From: an uncultured Bacillota bacterium | GTDB lineage: Bacteria > Bacillota_I > Bacilli_A > RF39 > UBA660 | DNA length: 64,000 nucleotides | Reading direction: 5' to 3' | Assembly: GCA_948466255.1 (NCBI GenBank) | Contig: CAOJZV010000001.1 | Span: forward strand, 43,947-107,946 | Shown here: piece by piece, positions 8,433 through 16,889 of the stretch | How positions within the stretch are numbered: the first letter of the stretch is position 1 | Layout: each line of letters starts with the position of its first letter | The notes under the pieces: generated by a model | What the model saw: the letters and a program-made list of their open reading frames with translations, nothing else | Database searches by the model: none | What the model was told of the DNA's origin: nothing | Program-made: the position numbers and the translations under genes

Positions 8433-9260
8433 ATGATAAAAACAAATGATTTTATAAAAGCTAGCAACGATGGCGTATTTAAAGGTTTATTTGGTAATAA
8501 GAAAAATAAAGATTTACTTGAAAAACTGTTAGAAGAAACATTAAAAAGAAGAGTAGAAGTAAAAAAATTATTAATGCAGGAAATTCCAAAAGAAAGTATA
8601 GAGGAAAAAGATAAAACATTAGATGTATTAGTACTCGCAGATGGAGAAAAAATAAATATAGAACTTAATATAGGGGTCTATGATGGGCTTTATAATAGAA
8701 ATGCATGTTATATATTTGGAAAATATGTAGGATCAGTAAAGCCTGGGGAAAGTTATAAAAACATGAATGATTTTATCCAAATAAATTTAACAAGTGGATT
8801 ATCAAAAAATAATCCACTAGTATCAAAGTATGAACTAATAGATATAAATACTAAAAAAAGATTTATAGAAAATTTAGAAATATACGAGTTTAACTTGGAT
8901 AAGATAAAAGATATGTGCTATAATGAAGGCATGGAAGAGTATAGAATACTAGCTACCCTAATGTGTGATAGAGAAGAATTACATAATATGTGTAAGGGAG
9001 ATAAAGTATTGGAAAAGTTAGAAAGTGAGGTTATTAGAATGAATGAAGATGACCAAATAAGAGAAAACTTACTTGCCATAGAAAATGCTAAAAGAGTACA
9101 CGCTACATTAATGGAGAATGCTAAAGAAGAAGGTCTTGCTGAAGGCTCTAAATTAGAAAAGATACAAATCGCCAAAAATATGCTTGAAGATAATATGCCT
9201 ATTGATATAATAATTAAATATACTAGCTTAACAGTCGAGGAAATAGAGAAACTAAAATAG
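8433..9260 (+). CDS. Rpn-family / PD-(D/E)XK nuclease family transposase-like protein
   Basis: This protein resembles the recombination-promoting nuclease (Rpn/PDDEXK_2) group. It opens with a segment like KASNDGVFKGLFGNKKNKDL, then has the nuclease core with LDVLV and IELNIGVYDGLYNRNACY around the active site, and ends in a charged helical tail with a small C-terminal helix-turn module (AKNML...EEIEKLK). I prefer the ATG at 8433 (275 residues): it has an AAAGG site 8 bases upstream and gives the usual family N-terminus. An ATG at 8373 would add 20 residues, but its GAGG is only 2 bases away. The active-site Glu-X-Gln of many relatives is Glu-X-Asn here. The protein probably cuts DNA and is mobile or defence-associated. 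Confidence 0.75.
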   Translation: MIKTNDFIKASNDGVFKGLFGNKKNKDLLEKLLEETLKRRVEVKKLLMQEIPKESIEEKDKTLDVLVLADGEKINIELNIGVYDGLYNRNACYIFGKYVGSVKPGESYKNMNDFIQINLTSGLSKNNPLVSKYELIDINTKKRFIENLEIYEFNLDKIKDMCYNEGMEEYRILATLMCDREELHNMCKGDKVLEKLESEVIRMNEDDQIRENLLAIENAKRVHATLMENAKEEGLAEGSKLEKIQIAKNMLEDNMPIDIIIKYTSLTVEEIEKLK

Positions 9261-9293
9261 TTTCTCTATTCTTTTTGTTAGCACATAGCTAAT

Positions 9294-9560
9294 AAGGGAG
9301 ATAAAGTATTAGAAAAGTTAGAAAGTGAGGTTGTTAGAATGAATGAAGATGACCAAATAAGAGAAAACTTACTTGCCATAGAAAATGCTAAAAGAGTACA
9401 TGCTACATTAATGGAGAATGCTAAAGAAGAAGGTCTTGCTGAAGGCTCTAAACAAAAAGAAATAGAAATCGCTAAAAATATGCTTACTGAAAATACAGAT
9501 ATTGATTTTATATCTAAAGTTACTAGCTTAACGAAAGAAGAGATAGAGAGTTTAAGATAA
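9294..9560 (+). pseudogene. Duplicated 3' fragment of the Rpn-family gene
   Basis: From 9294 the sequence repeats, nearly base for base, the segment of the intact gene that starts near 8995, including the codons before any start. The similarity weakens after about 9450. An ATG-led frame of 73 codons (9339-9560) remains open and would encode only the C-terminal helical tail and the AKNML...EEIESLR module. It lacks the nuclease domain. It may be a relic of a tandem duplication; translation as a free tail peptide cannot be excluded but has no good ribosome site. Confidence 0.7.
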
Positions 9561-9613
9561 CTTTCTATCCTTTTTGTTGCATATAGCTAAAATCAATAAA
9601 AGGGGGTGATAAA

Positions 9614-9880
9614 ATGGAAGAAAATGAAAGTGTAGATAATTACAAAATGTTAGCAGCTTTAGTATGTGATAAAGACGAATTACATGCTTTATGTAAAGGT
9701 GATCCACTTTTAGAAAAATTCGAAAGAGAGGTCATTAGATTGAATAAAGATCCACAGATAAGAGCTCAAGCATTAGCTGAGAATATTGAGACTGCTAAAA
9801 ACATGCTTAATAAAAATATTGATATTGATACAATTGCAGAAGTTACTGGTCTACCAAAGGAAGAGATAGAGAAATTAAAA
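9614..9880 (+). pseudogene. Third, more diverged 3' remnant of an Rpn-family gene
   Basis: An open frame with a good AGGGGGTGAT ribosome site encodes a sequence similar to the last 90 residues of the intact Rpn-family gene: the DKDELHALCKGD block, a charged helix, and the AKNML...EEIEKLK module. The natural stop after EKLK is gone; the frame continues through the terminator hairpin to 9997 inside the converging tadZ gene, so the final 39 codons are probably meaningless. A remnant from a different family member is the simplest explanation, since it is more diverged than the copy at 9294. Confidence 0.6.
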
Positions 9881-9916
9881 AAAGACTATTTGAACATATC
9901 AAATAGTCCTTTTTTT
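9877..9916. terminator. Bidirectional terminator between convergent genes
   Basis: GACTATTTG (9884-9892) pairs with CAAATAGTC (9900-9908). A run of As precedes it and a run of Ts follows it, so it works in both directions, ending the Rpn remnants and the Tad operon. The tadZ stop codon lies inside it. Confidence 0.85.
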
Positions 9917-10893
9917 GTTCCTTCTGAATCATCATTTTGTTTTATAAAGCCTAGTTTTACCAAGAATGAATCAAGTGTACTATTATTGTTTTCTTGATCA
10001 TATAAAGGTGGCAAACTATAGAATATTTTTGTATTTGTTTCATATTCAAAATCTAAAACATCATGATTGCTTAGTAAGCTTTTATTTAAAACTAAGCGTT
10101 TGTTTTTATATTGTTCAAAAGCTTTTGGATTTCTAGATAAAAGCTTATTAAGTTTTATTTTAGATGGTTCAATTAAATAAATAGTTTCTTTTACCAATCC
10201 TTCTGCAGAATGACTATTATTTAAATCTACTAAAATAACATCGCTGTGACTGTATTTTGAAAGGTTATTACCTAATTCCGTTGAATTAATACTATGCATA
10301 TTTTTGTCATTAAAATACATGAAATCACGCTTATCAAGTTCTAACGCAACAACTGTATAATTTCTTTCTAGTTGTTTTTTCATGATATATGTTAATGTGG
10401 TTGCACCTGCTCCTTCAGTTATATCTTTAATACCAATTATAGTGGCACTGGCTGTATCTGTATATACAGGTGTAGGCGCTACTGCACCCATACTACCACC
10501 ATCATGTGTAGTATCTAATTGATGGTATTGTGCAACATCACGATAGCTATTAGGATTGTTATATAAATACATAACACCCTCAGCATTCATTGTGAAATTA
10601 TAAATACGCATTGATATTAAATCAGATAAATATTCTGGATTAGTTACTTCTGGAGAGCCATCTAATAGTAATATCAATCTATCCATATCTAATGATAAAG
10701 ATAATTTTTGTAATGTTTTGATATCTTTATAATCTTTTAAAGCAGTTATATCTAGAATCATTCTTTGAAAAAAGAAATTTTTAAATGTATCAACTATTTC
10801 ATCTACGGTATATTCACCTTCAAGTGATTTGATAACATCTATATCTAAATCTGCTAAAGCATCTCTATATTTGTTTGCGACTATTACGTTCAT
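9886..10893 (-). CDS. tadZ: TadZ/CpaE-like pilus localisation ATPase
   Basis: This is a 335-residue protein. An N-terminal receiver-like half (about 1-125) is followed by a MinD/ParA-like half beginning with IGIKDITEGAGATTLTYIM, where a deviant P-loop (EGAGATT) replaces the usual GGVGKS/T. It also has a DVILVDLNN strand near residue 220. This is the layout of TadZ/CpaE proteins, which position the Tad secretion apparatus at the membrane. It is the last gene of a minus-strand operon with TadA, TadB, TadC and CpaB. The altered P-loop suggests weak or no ATP hydrolysis, as in several TadZ proteins. Confidence 0.72.
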   Translation of the reverse strand: MNVIVANKYRDALADLDIDVIKSLEGEYTVDEIVDTFKNFFFQRMILDITALKDYKDIKTLQKLSLSLDMDRLILLLDGSPEVTNPEYLSDLISMRIYNFTMNAEGVMYLYNNPNSYRDVAQYHQLDTTHDGGSMGAVAPTPVYTDTASATIIGIKDITEGAGATTLTYIMKKQLERNYTVVALELDKRDFMYFNDKNMHSINSTELGNNLSKYSHSDVILVDLNNSHSAEGLVKETIYLIEPSKIKLNKLLSRNPKAFEQYKNKRLVLNKSLLSNHDVLDFEYETNTKIFYSLPPLYDQENNNSTLDSFLVKLGFIKQNDDSEGTKKGLFDMFK

Positions 10894-10904
10894 ATTACCC
10901 TCCT

Positions 10905-11423
10905 TTAACTATTTATTTCATGGAAAATTATTGTTTCGCCACTTACTGGTAATTGAATTAATTCACCTATGATGGGAATATCAAAAAACATATAAGCTGT
11001 TACTTTGTAATAGTATCCGCAGTTACTAGTTTGATTTTTATTACATGTATTAAATCTATATACACAATATTGATAATCAGCACCACGACTTACTAGTTCA
11101 CAACTACCATCATTACAATCATCACATAATGTAATGTTTTTCATGTTATTTACATTTTTGCGGTAACCAATCCCATGATTGTTACCATCTGTGCCATCTA
11201 ACCACGCCTGAATTTGAGGTTCTGCCCTATCATATGCATGATAAGCATCTGATGCTGTAGAATTGTAAGGTATTTCCCCTTCTTTTTCTATTTCTTCTAT
11301 TATTTTGTTTTTTACTTTTGATGCTTTTGAATAGCTAAGTGAGCCTACAAAAAATATAATCATAATAATGACAAATGTTATTATTATGTAGAAAAGCATG
11401 GCATTACCTATTGATTCTTTCAT
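10905..11423 (-). CDS. TadE/TadF-like pseudopilin with one N-terminal helix
   Basis: This 172-residue protein starts MKESIGNA, followed by a long hydrophobic helix (about 8-32), a charged stretch, and an extracellular domain with about 7 Cys. The short polar leader with SIG before the helix is shared with the next gene upstream and resembles class III prepilin N-termini. In Tad systems such proteins (TadE, TadF) are minor pilins. The overlap of 4 bases with 11420-11941 indicates coupled translation. Sequence similarity to named families is weak, so this is context-based. Confidence 0.55.
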   Translation of the reverse strand: MKESIGNAMLFYIIITFVIIMIIFFVGSLSYSKASKVKNKIIEEIEKEGEIPYNSTASDAYHAYDRAEPQIQAWLDGTDGNNHGIGYRKNVNNMKNITLCDDCNDGSCELVSRGADYQYCVYRFNTCNKNQTSNCGYYYKVTAYMFFDIPIIGELIQLPVSGETIIFHEINS

Positions 11424-11941
11424 GAATTAGCACCTGCCTTTGAACTTGGAGAATGAGAAAAATTAAATGTTCTTTCTCCTTTTGTATAAACTGGTATCTT
11501 GAAAGTACCAACTATAGGTAAATCAACATGAATATAACTTACAACGCTGTAATTATAAAATATCGGTTTCCCTTGTTTATTTGTTAGGTTACTTAATTCT
11601 GTATTTGAATTATTTTTGGTTTTTCCACCTCTATCATCACTGTGGTAGTATACACAGTATAAATGATTATTTCCAGATAATTCTTTTAACTCTAGATTCC
11701 CTCTTTTTGGGCATTTAAAATTATCACTATTTCTAATATAACCAATAGCATTTAATTTGGCATCTATATCTACTACAGATGCAGTGTTGTACCCTTCAAA
11801 TTTTTCTATCGAATCTAGAATCATACTATTTACCTTGAATGCCTTATAATAGCTAACGGTAGCGCAGAGTATTCCAACAACGATAATTATAAATATAATT
11901 ATTATATTATATGTAAACCATTCTCCTATACTTTGTTGCAT
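11420..11941 (-). CDS. TadE/TadF-like pseudopilin, paralogue of the following gene
   Basis: This 173-residue protein begins MQQSIGEW and has an N-terminal hydrophobic helix (about 12-35), then a YYKAFKVNSMI segment equivalent to the SYSKASKVKNKI segment of its downstream neighbour, and an extracellular beta-rich domain with Cys residues. Both proteins end in a similar VD(L/I)PI(V/I)G...LP/IPV region, so they are clear paralogues by eye. It is probably a minor pilin of the Tad apparatus. Prepilin processing is an inference; no prepilin peptidase gene is in the window. Confidence 0.55.
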   Translation of the reverse strand: MQQSIGEWFTYNIIIIFIIIVVGILCATVSYYKAFKVNSMILDSIEKFEGYNTASVVDIDAKLNAIGYIRNSDNFKCPKRGNLELKELSGNNHLYCVYYHSDDRGGKTKNNSNTELSNLTNKQGKPIFYNYSVVSYIHVDLPIVGTFKIPVYTKGERTFNFSHSPSSKAGANS

Positions 11942-11960
11942 ATTGCTACCTCCTTTTTAC

Positions 11961-12161
11961 TTATTGGGCGTTACTAGTTCTTTTTGCTTTTATGCATTTT
12001 TCTAATTCTGCTTTTGTTGTGTAACCATCACTCATACATTCTGATTTAGCCTCTGTATCTTTCATCATGTTAGTTACAATTGGTGTAACTATTGCTACAA
12101 TAACACCAATTAAAATTATAGTAATAACTGTTAAGTTGGCTTCCCCTGATGCTTCTTTCAT
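11961..12161 (-). CDS. Flp-type major pilin candidate
   Basis: This 66-residue protein starts MKEASGEANLTVITIILIG: a short polar leader with a Gly before one long hydrophobic helix (about 9-32), then a small hydrophilic tail with two Cys. The size and layout match Flp pilins of Tad systems, although the canonical Glu-Tyr after the cleavage Gly is not present (GEANL instead). It sits between the TadC gene and the pseudopilin genes and has a GAGGTGAG ribosome site. It is the best candidate for the filament subunit in this locus. Confidence 0.6.
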   Translation of the reverse strand: MKEASGEANLTVITIILIGVIVAIVTPIVTNMMKDTEAKSECMSDGYTTKAELEKCIKAKRTSNAQ

Positions 12162-12213
12162 TTTCTCACCTCCTATTTTTAATTTAAATTATACTCATTT
12201 TTTCTTTATTTGT

Positions 12214-13014
12214 CTAATAACTCATCATTGTCATCATTGAAAGTAACAAGAATAATAAAATTCCTCCTCCTGTACCTCCAAGCATAATCATTGTTTTGTG
12301 TTCCATTTTATCAAGACGTTCCTGATATTTTTGTTGTCTAGCTTTATTTTGAAGTGAAGAAATTGTTCGCGAAAACATCATTAACTGTTCTTGCTTGTTT
12401 TCTTGACTTCCTAAACCTAATCTATAAAGTAGCCTCATCATTCTCATGGAGTCTCTTACTGGATATTCATTAGCGAAATCCATATAAGGTTGTACACTTG
12501 AGTCACCAGCATCTATCTTATCAATTAATGTTTGTAATCCAGGTTTGAATATTTCTGGAGCTGTTTCAATTGATTTTGAAATAGCGACTGGAACTGTATA
12601 GTGTTGAATTAATATTTCCAAACTTTTTAAATAGTATGGAAGCATTAAATTTATTCTATGTAAATTTGCTTTGTAATAATTTTTTAATTGTGTATATGGA
12701 AATTTAAATACTATAAATCCTATTATTACTGACAAAAGTACATATATAAAAGATAAATTTTGCAAAAATATGAAAAACATAAAAACTATAGCTATTAATC
12801 CATTTCTAACTCTTTGCCCATATAATTTTTCCACATCTTGTCCGCTCACATTCCCATATTTTATATTCAACAAGAATACATAATCGTCTTCCATTAAAAA
12901 ATTGAAATATGGTTGAGCTTCTTTAACGAATCTGCGTGAACTAAAATGATGATTTCTTTCTAATATAAGAAGGACAATCAGTCCAACAATTATAAATATT
13001 ATTCCTGTGCTCAT
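12214..13014 (-). CDS. tadC: TadC-like inner-membrane platform protein
   Basis: This 266-residue protein has hydrophobic segments near the N-terminus (1-18), at about 70-110 and at the C-terminus (about 240-266), and a cytoplasmic T2SSF-like helical domain between them (MLPYYLKSLEILIQHYTVPVA region). It pairs with the TadB-like gene immediately upstream (one shared base between stop and start). TadB and TadC form the membrane platform through which the TadA ATPase drives pilus growth. Confidence 0.75.
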   Translation of the reverse strand: MSTGIIFIIVGLIVLLILERNHHFSSRRFVKEAQPYFNFLMEDDYVFLLNIKYGNVSGQDVEKLYGQRVRNGLIAIVFMFFIFLQNLSFIYVLLSVIIGFIVFKFPYTQLKNYYKANLHRINLMLPYYLKSLEILIQHYTVPVAISKSIETAPEIFKPGLQTLIDKIDAGDSSVQPYMDFANEYPVRDSMRMMRLLYRLGLGSQENKQEQLMMFSRTISSLQNKARQQKYQERLDKMEHKTMIMLGGTGGGILLFLLLSMMTMMSY

Positions 13015-13916
13015 TATTCCGCCCCCACATCTTCATTATAATATTTTTCTCCACTTAGGATAAAATATGTATTTAACCAGATAATTCCGTTAAGTAATAA
13101 TTGAACCCAAATATTATCTAACATTTCATTATATGTTTCAACACCTAACAAGAATTGTACAAGCATAACCATTAAATATAATATAATACCAAATTGTAAA
13201 AATTTTTTATGGAAGGCAGCTCTATCGATACGGTCACGATAAACAGCTTCAACAAGCATATCAATGTCTTGACTCATATTTTCTAATGATTCTCCTGCAT
13301 CTCTTGAACCTTCATTTGTTATTTGAAGGAATAATTGATGCATATTTTTTACAATATAGAAATCATATTTAGCATTGAAGAAGGCAATTGATTCTTCGAT
13401 TGTTCCATTTTCATATGCCATGTCAATCATTGTTTTAACATCTGATTTAACTGGATCTTCTAAAACACCTGATTCATAAACACCTTCTAATGCTTTTACA
13501 AATGACTGTGTTGTCCCAAATTCCATAATTGTATTTGTTGTATAAACTTGTATTTGTTCAAATATAAATTCGCTATATATTCTTTTACAACGTAAGTATG
13601 TAAGAAAAGGTATTACTAAAAGCGATAATCCTGCATATATAATTGAAACAATTATATTATAAAAATATAAATAAGTTATAATTGCTGCTCCAGCAGCAAA
13701 TACAATACCCTGAATTAAATATTGTTTGGTTGTATATTCCTGCCCTAATTCTTTTACCTTTTCTCTCACTACCCGAAATGAATAAGGAGCATATTTGTTA
13801 TAGATTACACCTACTTGTTTATTAACAAATTTATATACATTAGTTTTTTCATTACTACGATAAATAATTATAAATATTGCCAATGCAACCACTACTAAAA
13901 AAATTATAAGTGTCAT
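13014..13916 (-). CDS. tadB: TadB-like inner-membrane platform protein
   Basis: This 300-residue protein has an N-terminal helix (2-19), a helical pair (about 68-105), a cytoplasmic T2SSF-like domain with the characteristic E-GSRDAGESLENMSQDI region (about 205-222), and two C-terminal helices (about 240-290). It lies 12 bases downstream of the TadA ATPase gene and abuts the TadC-like gene, the normal Tad operon order. Confidence 0.78.
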   Translation of the reverse strand: MTLIIFLVVVALAIFIIIYRSNEKTNVYKFVNKQVGVIYNKYAPYSFRVVREKVKELGQEYTTKQYLIQGIVFAAGAAIITYLYFYNIIVSIIYAGLSLLVIPFLTYLRCKRIYSEFIFEQIQVYTTNTIMEFGTTQSFVKALEGVYESGVLEDPVKSDVKTMIDMAYENGTIEESIAFFNAKYDFYIVKNMHQLFLQITNEGSRDAGESLENMSQDIDMLVEAVYRDRIDRAAFHKKFLQFGIILYLMVMLVQFLLGVETYNEMLDNIWVQLLLNGIIWLNTYFILSGEKYYNEDVGAE

Positions 13917-13928
13917 TATTTCCCTCCT

Positions 13929-15323
13929 TTATTCAAATAAATTTCCCTTTTGCCTAACTGTCATGTTAGGGTTTGATTCTACCTGTCTAGATACGGTTTG
14001 TGTAATACCTGCAGGATTTTGATTTACTACTGGTGTAGGATTCACTGCCTGTACAGTTTGTCCTACAGGTCTTTGTACTGTTTGATTCGTAGCTGGTGTA
14101 GGCGTTGGATTTACAGAGTGTACACTTGACTGCGCTGGATTTTGAGTCACTTGTTGTTGGACGGGTTGATTTTTTTGTCCAAATAATAACGCTTCAGCTG
14201 GTTTATCAGATGATTGATACATCTGTTTAACTTTTTCATGTTCCCCTTCATTAATTGGAATATTTTCACCTAAAAGTTCCATTTCTTTAGGTAAAAATAC
14301 ACCTTGAACTTCTAAGTAATCTATTAAATGTTTTGAAGGGTTTTTACGAATAACAGTACCTGCTGCAGTTTTTCTATAAATTGTATTGCTTTCTGGTTTA
14401 TTATCCTCGGTAACATAAAATTCTGTAACCTCAGCTATTTCACGCACAAAATTGTGTGTTGCTTTATCTGTATAACCTCTTACATAAATACCAATTTGAA
14501 CATATCTATGAATAGTGGCTAAAAATTGTTCTATTTCTTGACTTGTTTCTAGCAAACTATACATACGATTTGGTATTGAGGCAGCTTTATCAGCATGGAT
14601 TGTTGATAAAATGTAGTGACCTGATGAAATTGAGTTTCTGACTGCAAGTACTGCTTCTGCACTACGTACTTCTGAAAGTAATATCCATTTTGGATTCTGA
14701 CGCATACATGTTACTAAAACATCTGTATATGAAGCTATATTATTGGTTTTCATCGCAACTATATCACGATGTGGGAAAATTTTATCTAAATGTAATTCTA
14801 AGGTATCTTCAATAGTAATTACTTTTTCATCTTCAGCTATTTTTGAAGCTAAATATTTTACTAATTCTGTTTTACCTGAACCGGTTTCTCCACAAACAAT
14901 AATATTACAATGCCCTTTTATACAATATTCTAAGAAATCATGTATATCTGGCTCAATATATTTTTGTTCAATGATTTTCTCTTTTTCTAATCTAACTTTT
15001 GCGGGTGTTTTACGAATAACACAAGCGATACCGTTTGTTGCGATTGAATCATGAACGAAATTTAAACGTAATTCAGCACTTTCAGCGTCTAAGAATGGGT
15101 GTGCCATGTTAAATGTTTTACCCATAACATTTGAACACTGAAAGGCTAATTTTTCCATAAATGCATTATTAACTGTAGGATTTTCTACCCTAAATATTCC
15201 TTTAGATAATGTCTTTAAATGAATTTGCCCATCATTATCATATGAAATATCTGTTATGTCATCATTTTCTAAATATTCCTTTAATGGTCCAAAATCTATT
15301 TGGTCAAACATATTCCCATTCAT
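13929..15323 (-). CDS. tadA: TadA/CpaF-type pilus assembly ATPase
   Basis: This is a 464-residue secretion ATPase of the CpaF/TadA branch (T2SSE superfamily). It shows Walker A GETGSGKT (145-152), an Asp box and ILLSEVRSAEA Walker B region (about 210-222), and the His box STIHADKA (about 240). It powers extension and perhaps retraction of the Tad pilus. The N-terminal domain is short. An unusual low-complexity tail after about residue 370 is rich in Gln, Pro, Thr, Val and Asn; it looks like a flexible linker and is not part of the usual fold. The gene is followed within 13 bases by tadB. Confidence 0.9.
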   Translation of the reverse strand: MNGNMFDQIDFGPLKEYLENDDITDISYDNDGQIHLKTLSKGIFRVENPTVNNAFMEKLAFQCSNVMGKTFNMAHPFLDAESAELRLNFVHDSIATNGIACVIRKTPAKVRLEKEKIIEQKYIEPDIHDFLEYCIKGHCNIIVCGETGSGKTELVKYLASKIAEDEKVITIEDTLELHLDKIFPHRDIVAMKTNNIASYTDVLVTCMRQNPKWILLSEVRSAEAVLAVRNSISSGHYILSTIHADKAASIPNRMYSLLETSQEIEQFLATIHRYVQIGIYVRGYTDKATHNFVREIAEVTEFYVTEDNKPESNTIYRKTAAGTVIRKNPSKHLIDYLEVQGVFLPKEMELLGENIPINEGEHEKVKQMYQSSDKPAEALLFGQKNQPVQQQVTQNPAQSSVHSVNPTPTPATNQTVQRPVGQTVQAVNPTPVVNQNPAGITQTVSRQVESNPNMTVRQKGNLFE

Positions 15324-15326
15324 AGA

Positions 15327-16430
15327 CTATTGCCCCACTTGTGAATTATTAGTTGGATTGTTAGCTTGATTATTAGCTACATTACCAGTTGTTGGTGCAT
15401 TAATTTGTTGCTCTAAAATATGTTCTGTTCCATCTTTTTCTATAACTGTTGCTACTAAAGTCCCTGCACCTTTTACAGTTAATGTCCTCGATGTTTTTTT
15501 AACATTTCCTGTATCTGGTTGGATTGTTGTGTCTGCATATGTCATTGTATAATTACATGTATATGTGGTACCACATTTTTTAGGGAACGTTAATACTACC
15601 TTATTGTTATTAACTACGGCAGTTGGTTTTAATTTATCTGTTTGTTCCTTTGTTGTTGTGGGAATATTTACTGCGTGAGCTTCGATGTAATCCGCTAATT
15701 GTTGTGTAGATACTTCGGTTGCTCCTTCTGTACTAACACTTCCTCCATGTGGAATTGGGAATAATTCTACTCCTAAATTATCCATATAGGTTGCTTTTAA
15801 TAGCAATGAATGAATAGATTCTGGTACTCCAAAAATCATCATTGATGGCGTTCTTTCTTCACTTGTGTTTTCAAAGACATCTCTACCAGCAGAATCCTTT
15901 ATTGCTAGAACTTCTACATTTTCGACTAGCTTCCCTAACATTACTTTTTCATCTGATCCGTCGCCAGTTTTCATGTAAATATCTATTTTGTTCCCTGGGA
16001 ATATTGAGTTACCATAAGTAGTTTCCATATTTACTGGAAAATTAAATACTACTTCACCTTTTTTTACTTTAATAAATACTGAATCTGGTAATTTGCTTTT
16101 TTCAATTACTGTATCAGTATAAAACATACTACCTGCTGGAATTACTGAATTAATGTTTGAGTATTTTCCAACTACAGCATCTTTGCTTCTAATAACATTA
16201 TCTTTTACTGAGATATTTGGCATATCTACCATTTCAACCATATCATCAGTTATCTCAGTCCTTGGTTGAATTGTTTCCAGTGCAACTGGAACGCTTACTG
16301 GCTGTACAGCGTTATTAATTTGTGAACTATAGCCAATATACAGAAGTACTAGTATACCTATTACTCCCAAGATTGTAATTGTATTTTTGTTTTTCAAAAA
16401 TCTTTGTGCCGAAGCTACAAAATTATTCAT
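15327..16430 (-). CDS. cpaB: CpaB/RcpC-like SAF-domain pilus assembly protein
   Basis: This 367-residue protein has an N-terminal membrane helix (about 18-36), then a SAF domain beginning VPVALETIQPRTEITDDMVE (about 48-68), and the following CpaB core with the VFNFPVNMETTYGNSIFPGN segment. In Tad systems CpaB sits outside the membrane and is thought to guide the filament or bind cell wall. The C-terminal 100 residues form a small beta domain with two Cys and end in a Thr/Asn-rich tail. It is 3 bases upstream of tadA, so certainly in the same transcript. Confidence 0.8.
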   Translation of the reverse strand: MNNFVASAQRFLKNKNTITILGVIGILVLLYIGYSSQINNAVQPVSVPVALETIQPRTEITDDMVEMVDMPNISVKDNVIRSKDAVVGKYSNINSVIPAGSMFYTDTVIEKSKLPDSVFIKVKKGEVVFNFPVNMETTYGNSIFPGNKIDIYMKTGDGSDEKVMLGKLVENVEVLAIKDSAGRDVFENTSEERTPSMMIFGVPESIHSLLLKATYMDNLGVELFPIPHGGSVSTEGATEVSTQQLADYIEAHAVNIPTTTKEQTDKLKPTAVVNNNKVVLTFPKKCGTTYTCNYTMTYADTTIQPDTGNVKKTSRTLTVKGAGTLVATVIEKDGTEHILEQQINAPTTGNVANNQANNPTNNSQVGQ

Positions 16431-16463
16431 AATCTTTCTCCTCTTCTTTCTTTTATGCTTTTA

Positions 16464-16889
16464 TTAATAAGGCGTTTCTAATATTGCGTCAATCTTATTA
16501 TTAATATCAAAGCCTTCATCAACTTCACCACTAGGTAAAACCCCAGTGACATTATTAGTTCCACTTGAACTTATAACCTTTATGCTTACTTTTGGTGGAA
16601 GCTCATTTATATCATAAAATTCAATTCTATAATCCCTAGATAAATTAGCGCTTTCAGCATATCTTCTTATAAAATTTTCAACAAATTTTTCTTTGTTTAT
16701 TTTATAATATCCACCTTGTTCTCTATAAAACGCATAGTCTACTGAGTCCCACATAGCAGCTTCAGTTACCTCTTTTAATAGTTGCGAATTGTGTTCATCA
16801 GTATTCGTAATTGTTTGAAAGAAAGTAATAAATAGGATGGCAGTTACTCCAATCATAACAACCATAATTCCCCAAAATGATTTATTCAC
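16464..16889 (-). CDS. Small single-helix membrane protein of the Tad locus
   Basis: This 141-residue protein has an N-terminal helix (about 7-28) preceded by a very short MNKSFWG leader, followed by a roughly 110-residue extracellular domain with predicted alternating helices and strands. The layout resembles a pseudopilin or TadE-like protein, and it overlaps the large Cys-rich gene upstream by 8 bases. I do not recognise the family with certainty; DUF5411-type proteins of similar loci look alike. Confidence 0.55.
   Translation of the reverse strand: MNKSFWGIMVVMIGVTAILFITFFQTITNTDEHNSQLLKEVTEAAMWDSVDYAFYREQGGYYKINKEKFVENFIRRYAESANLSRDYRIEFYDINELPPKVSIKVISSSGTNNVTGVLPSGEVDEGFDINNKIDAILETPY

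Noticed and set aside
9614..9997. A full 127-residue gene continuing into the tadZ 3' end
   Set aside because: After about codon 89 the frame only reads the terminator hairpin and antisense tadZ codons; its natural stop seems to be lost.
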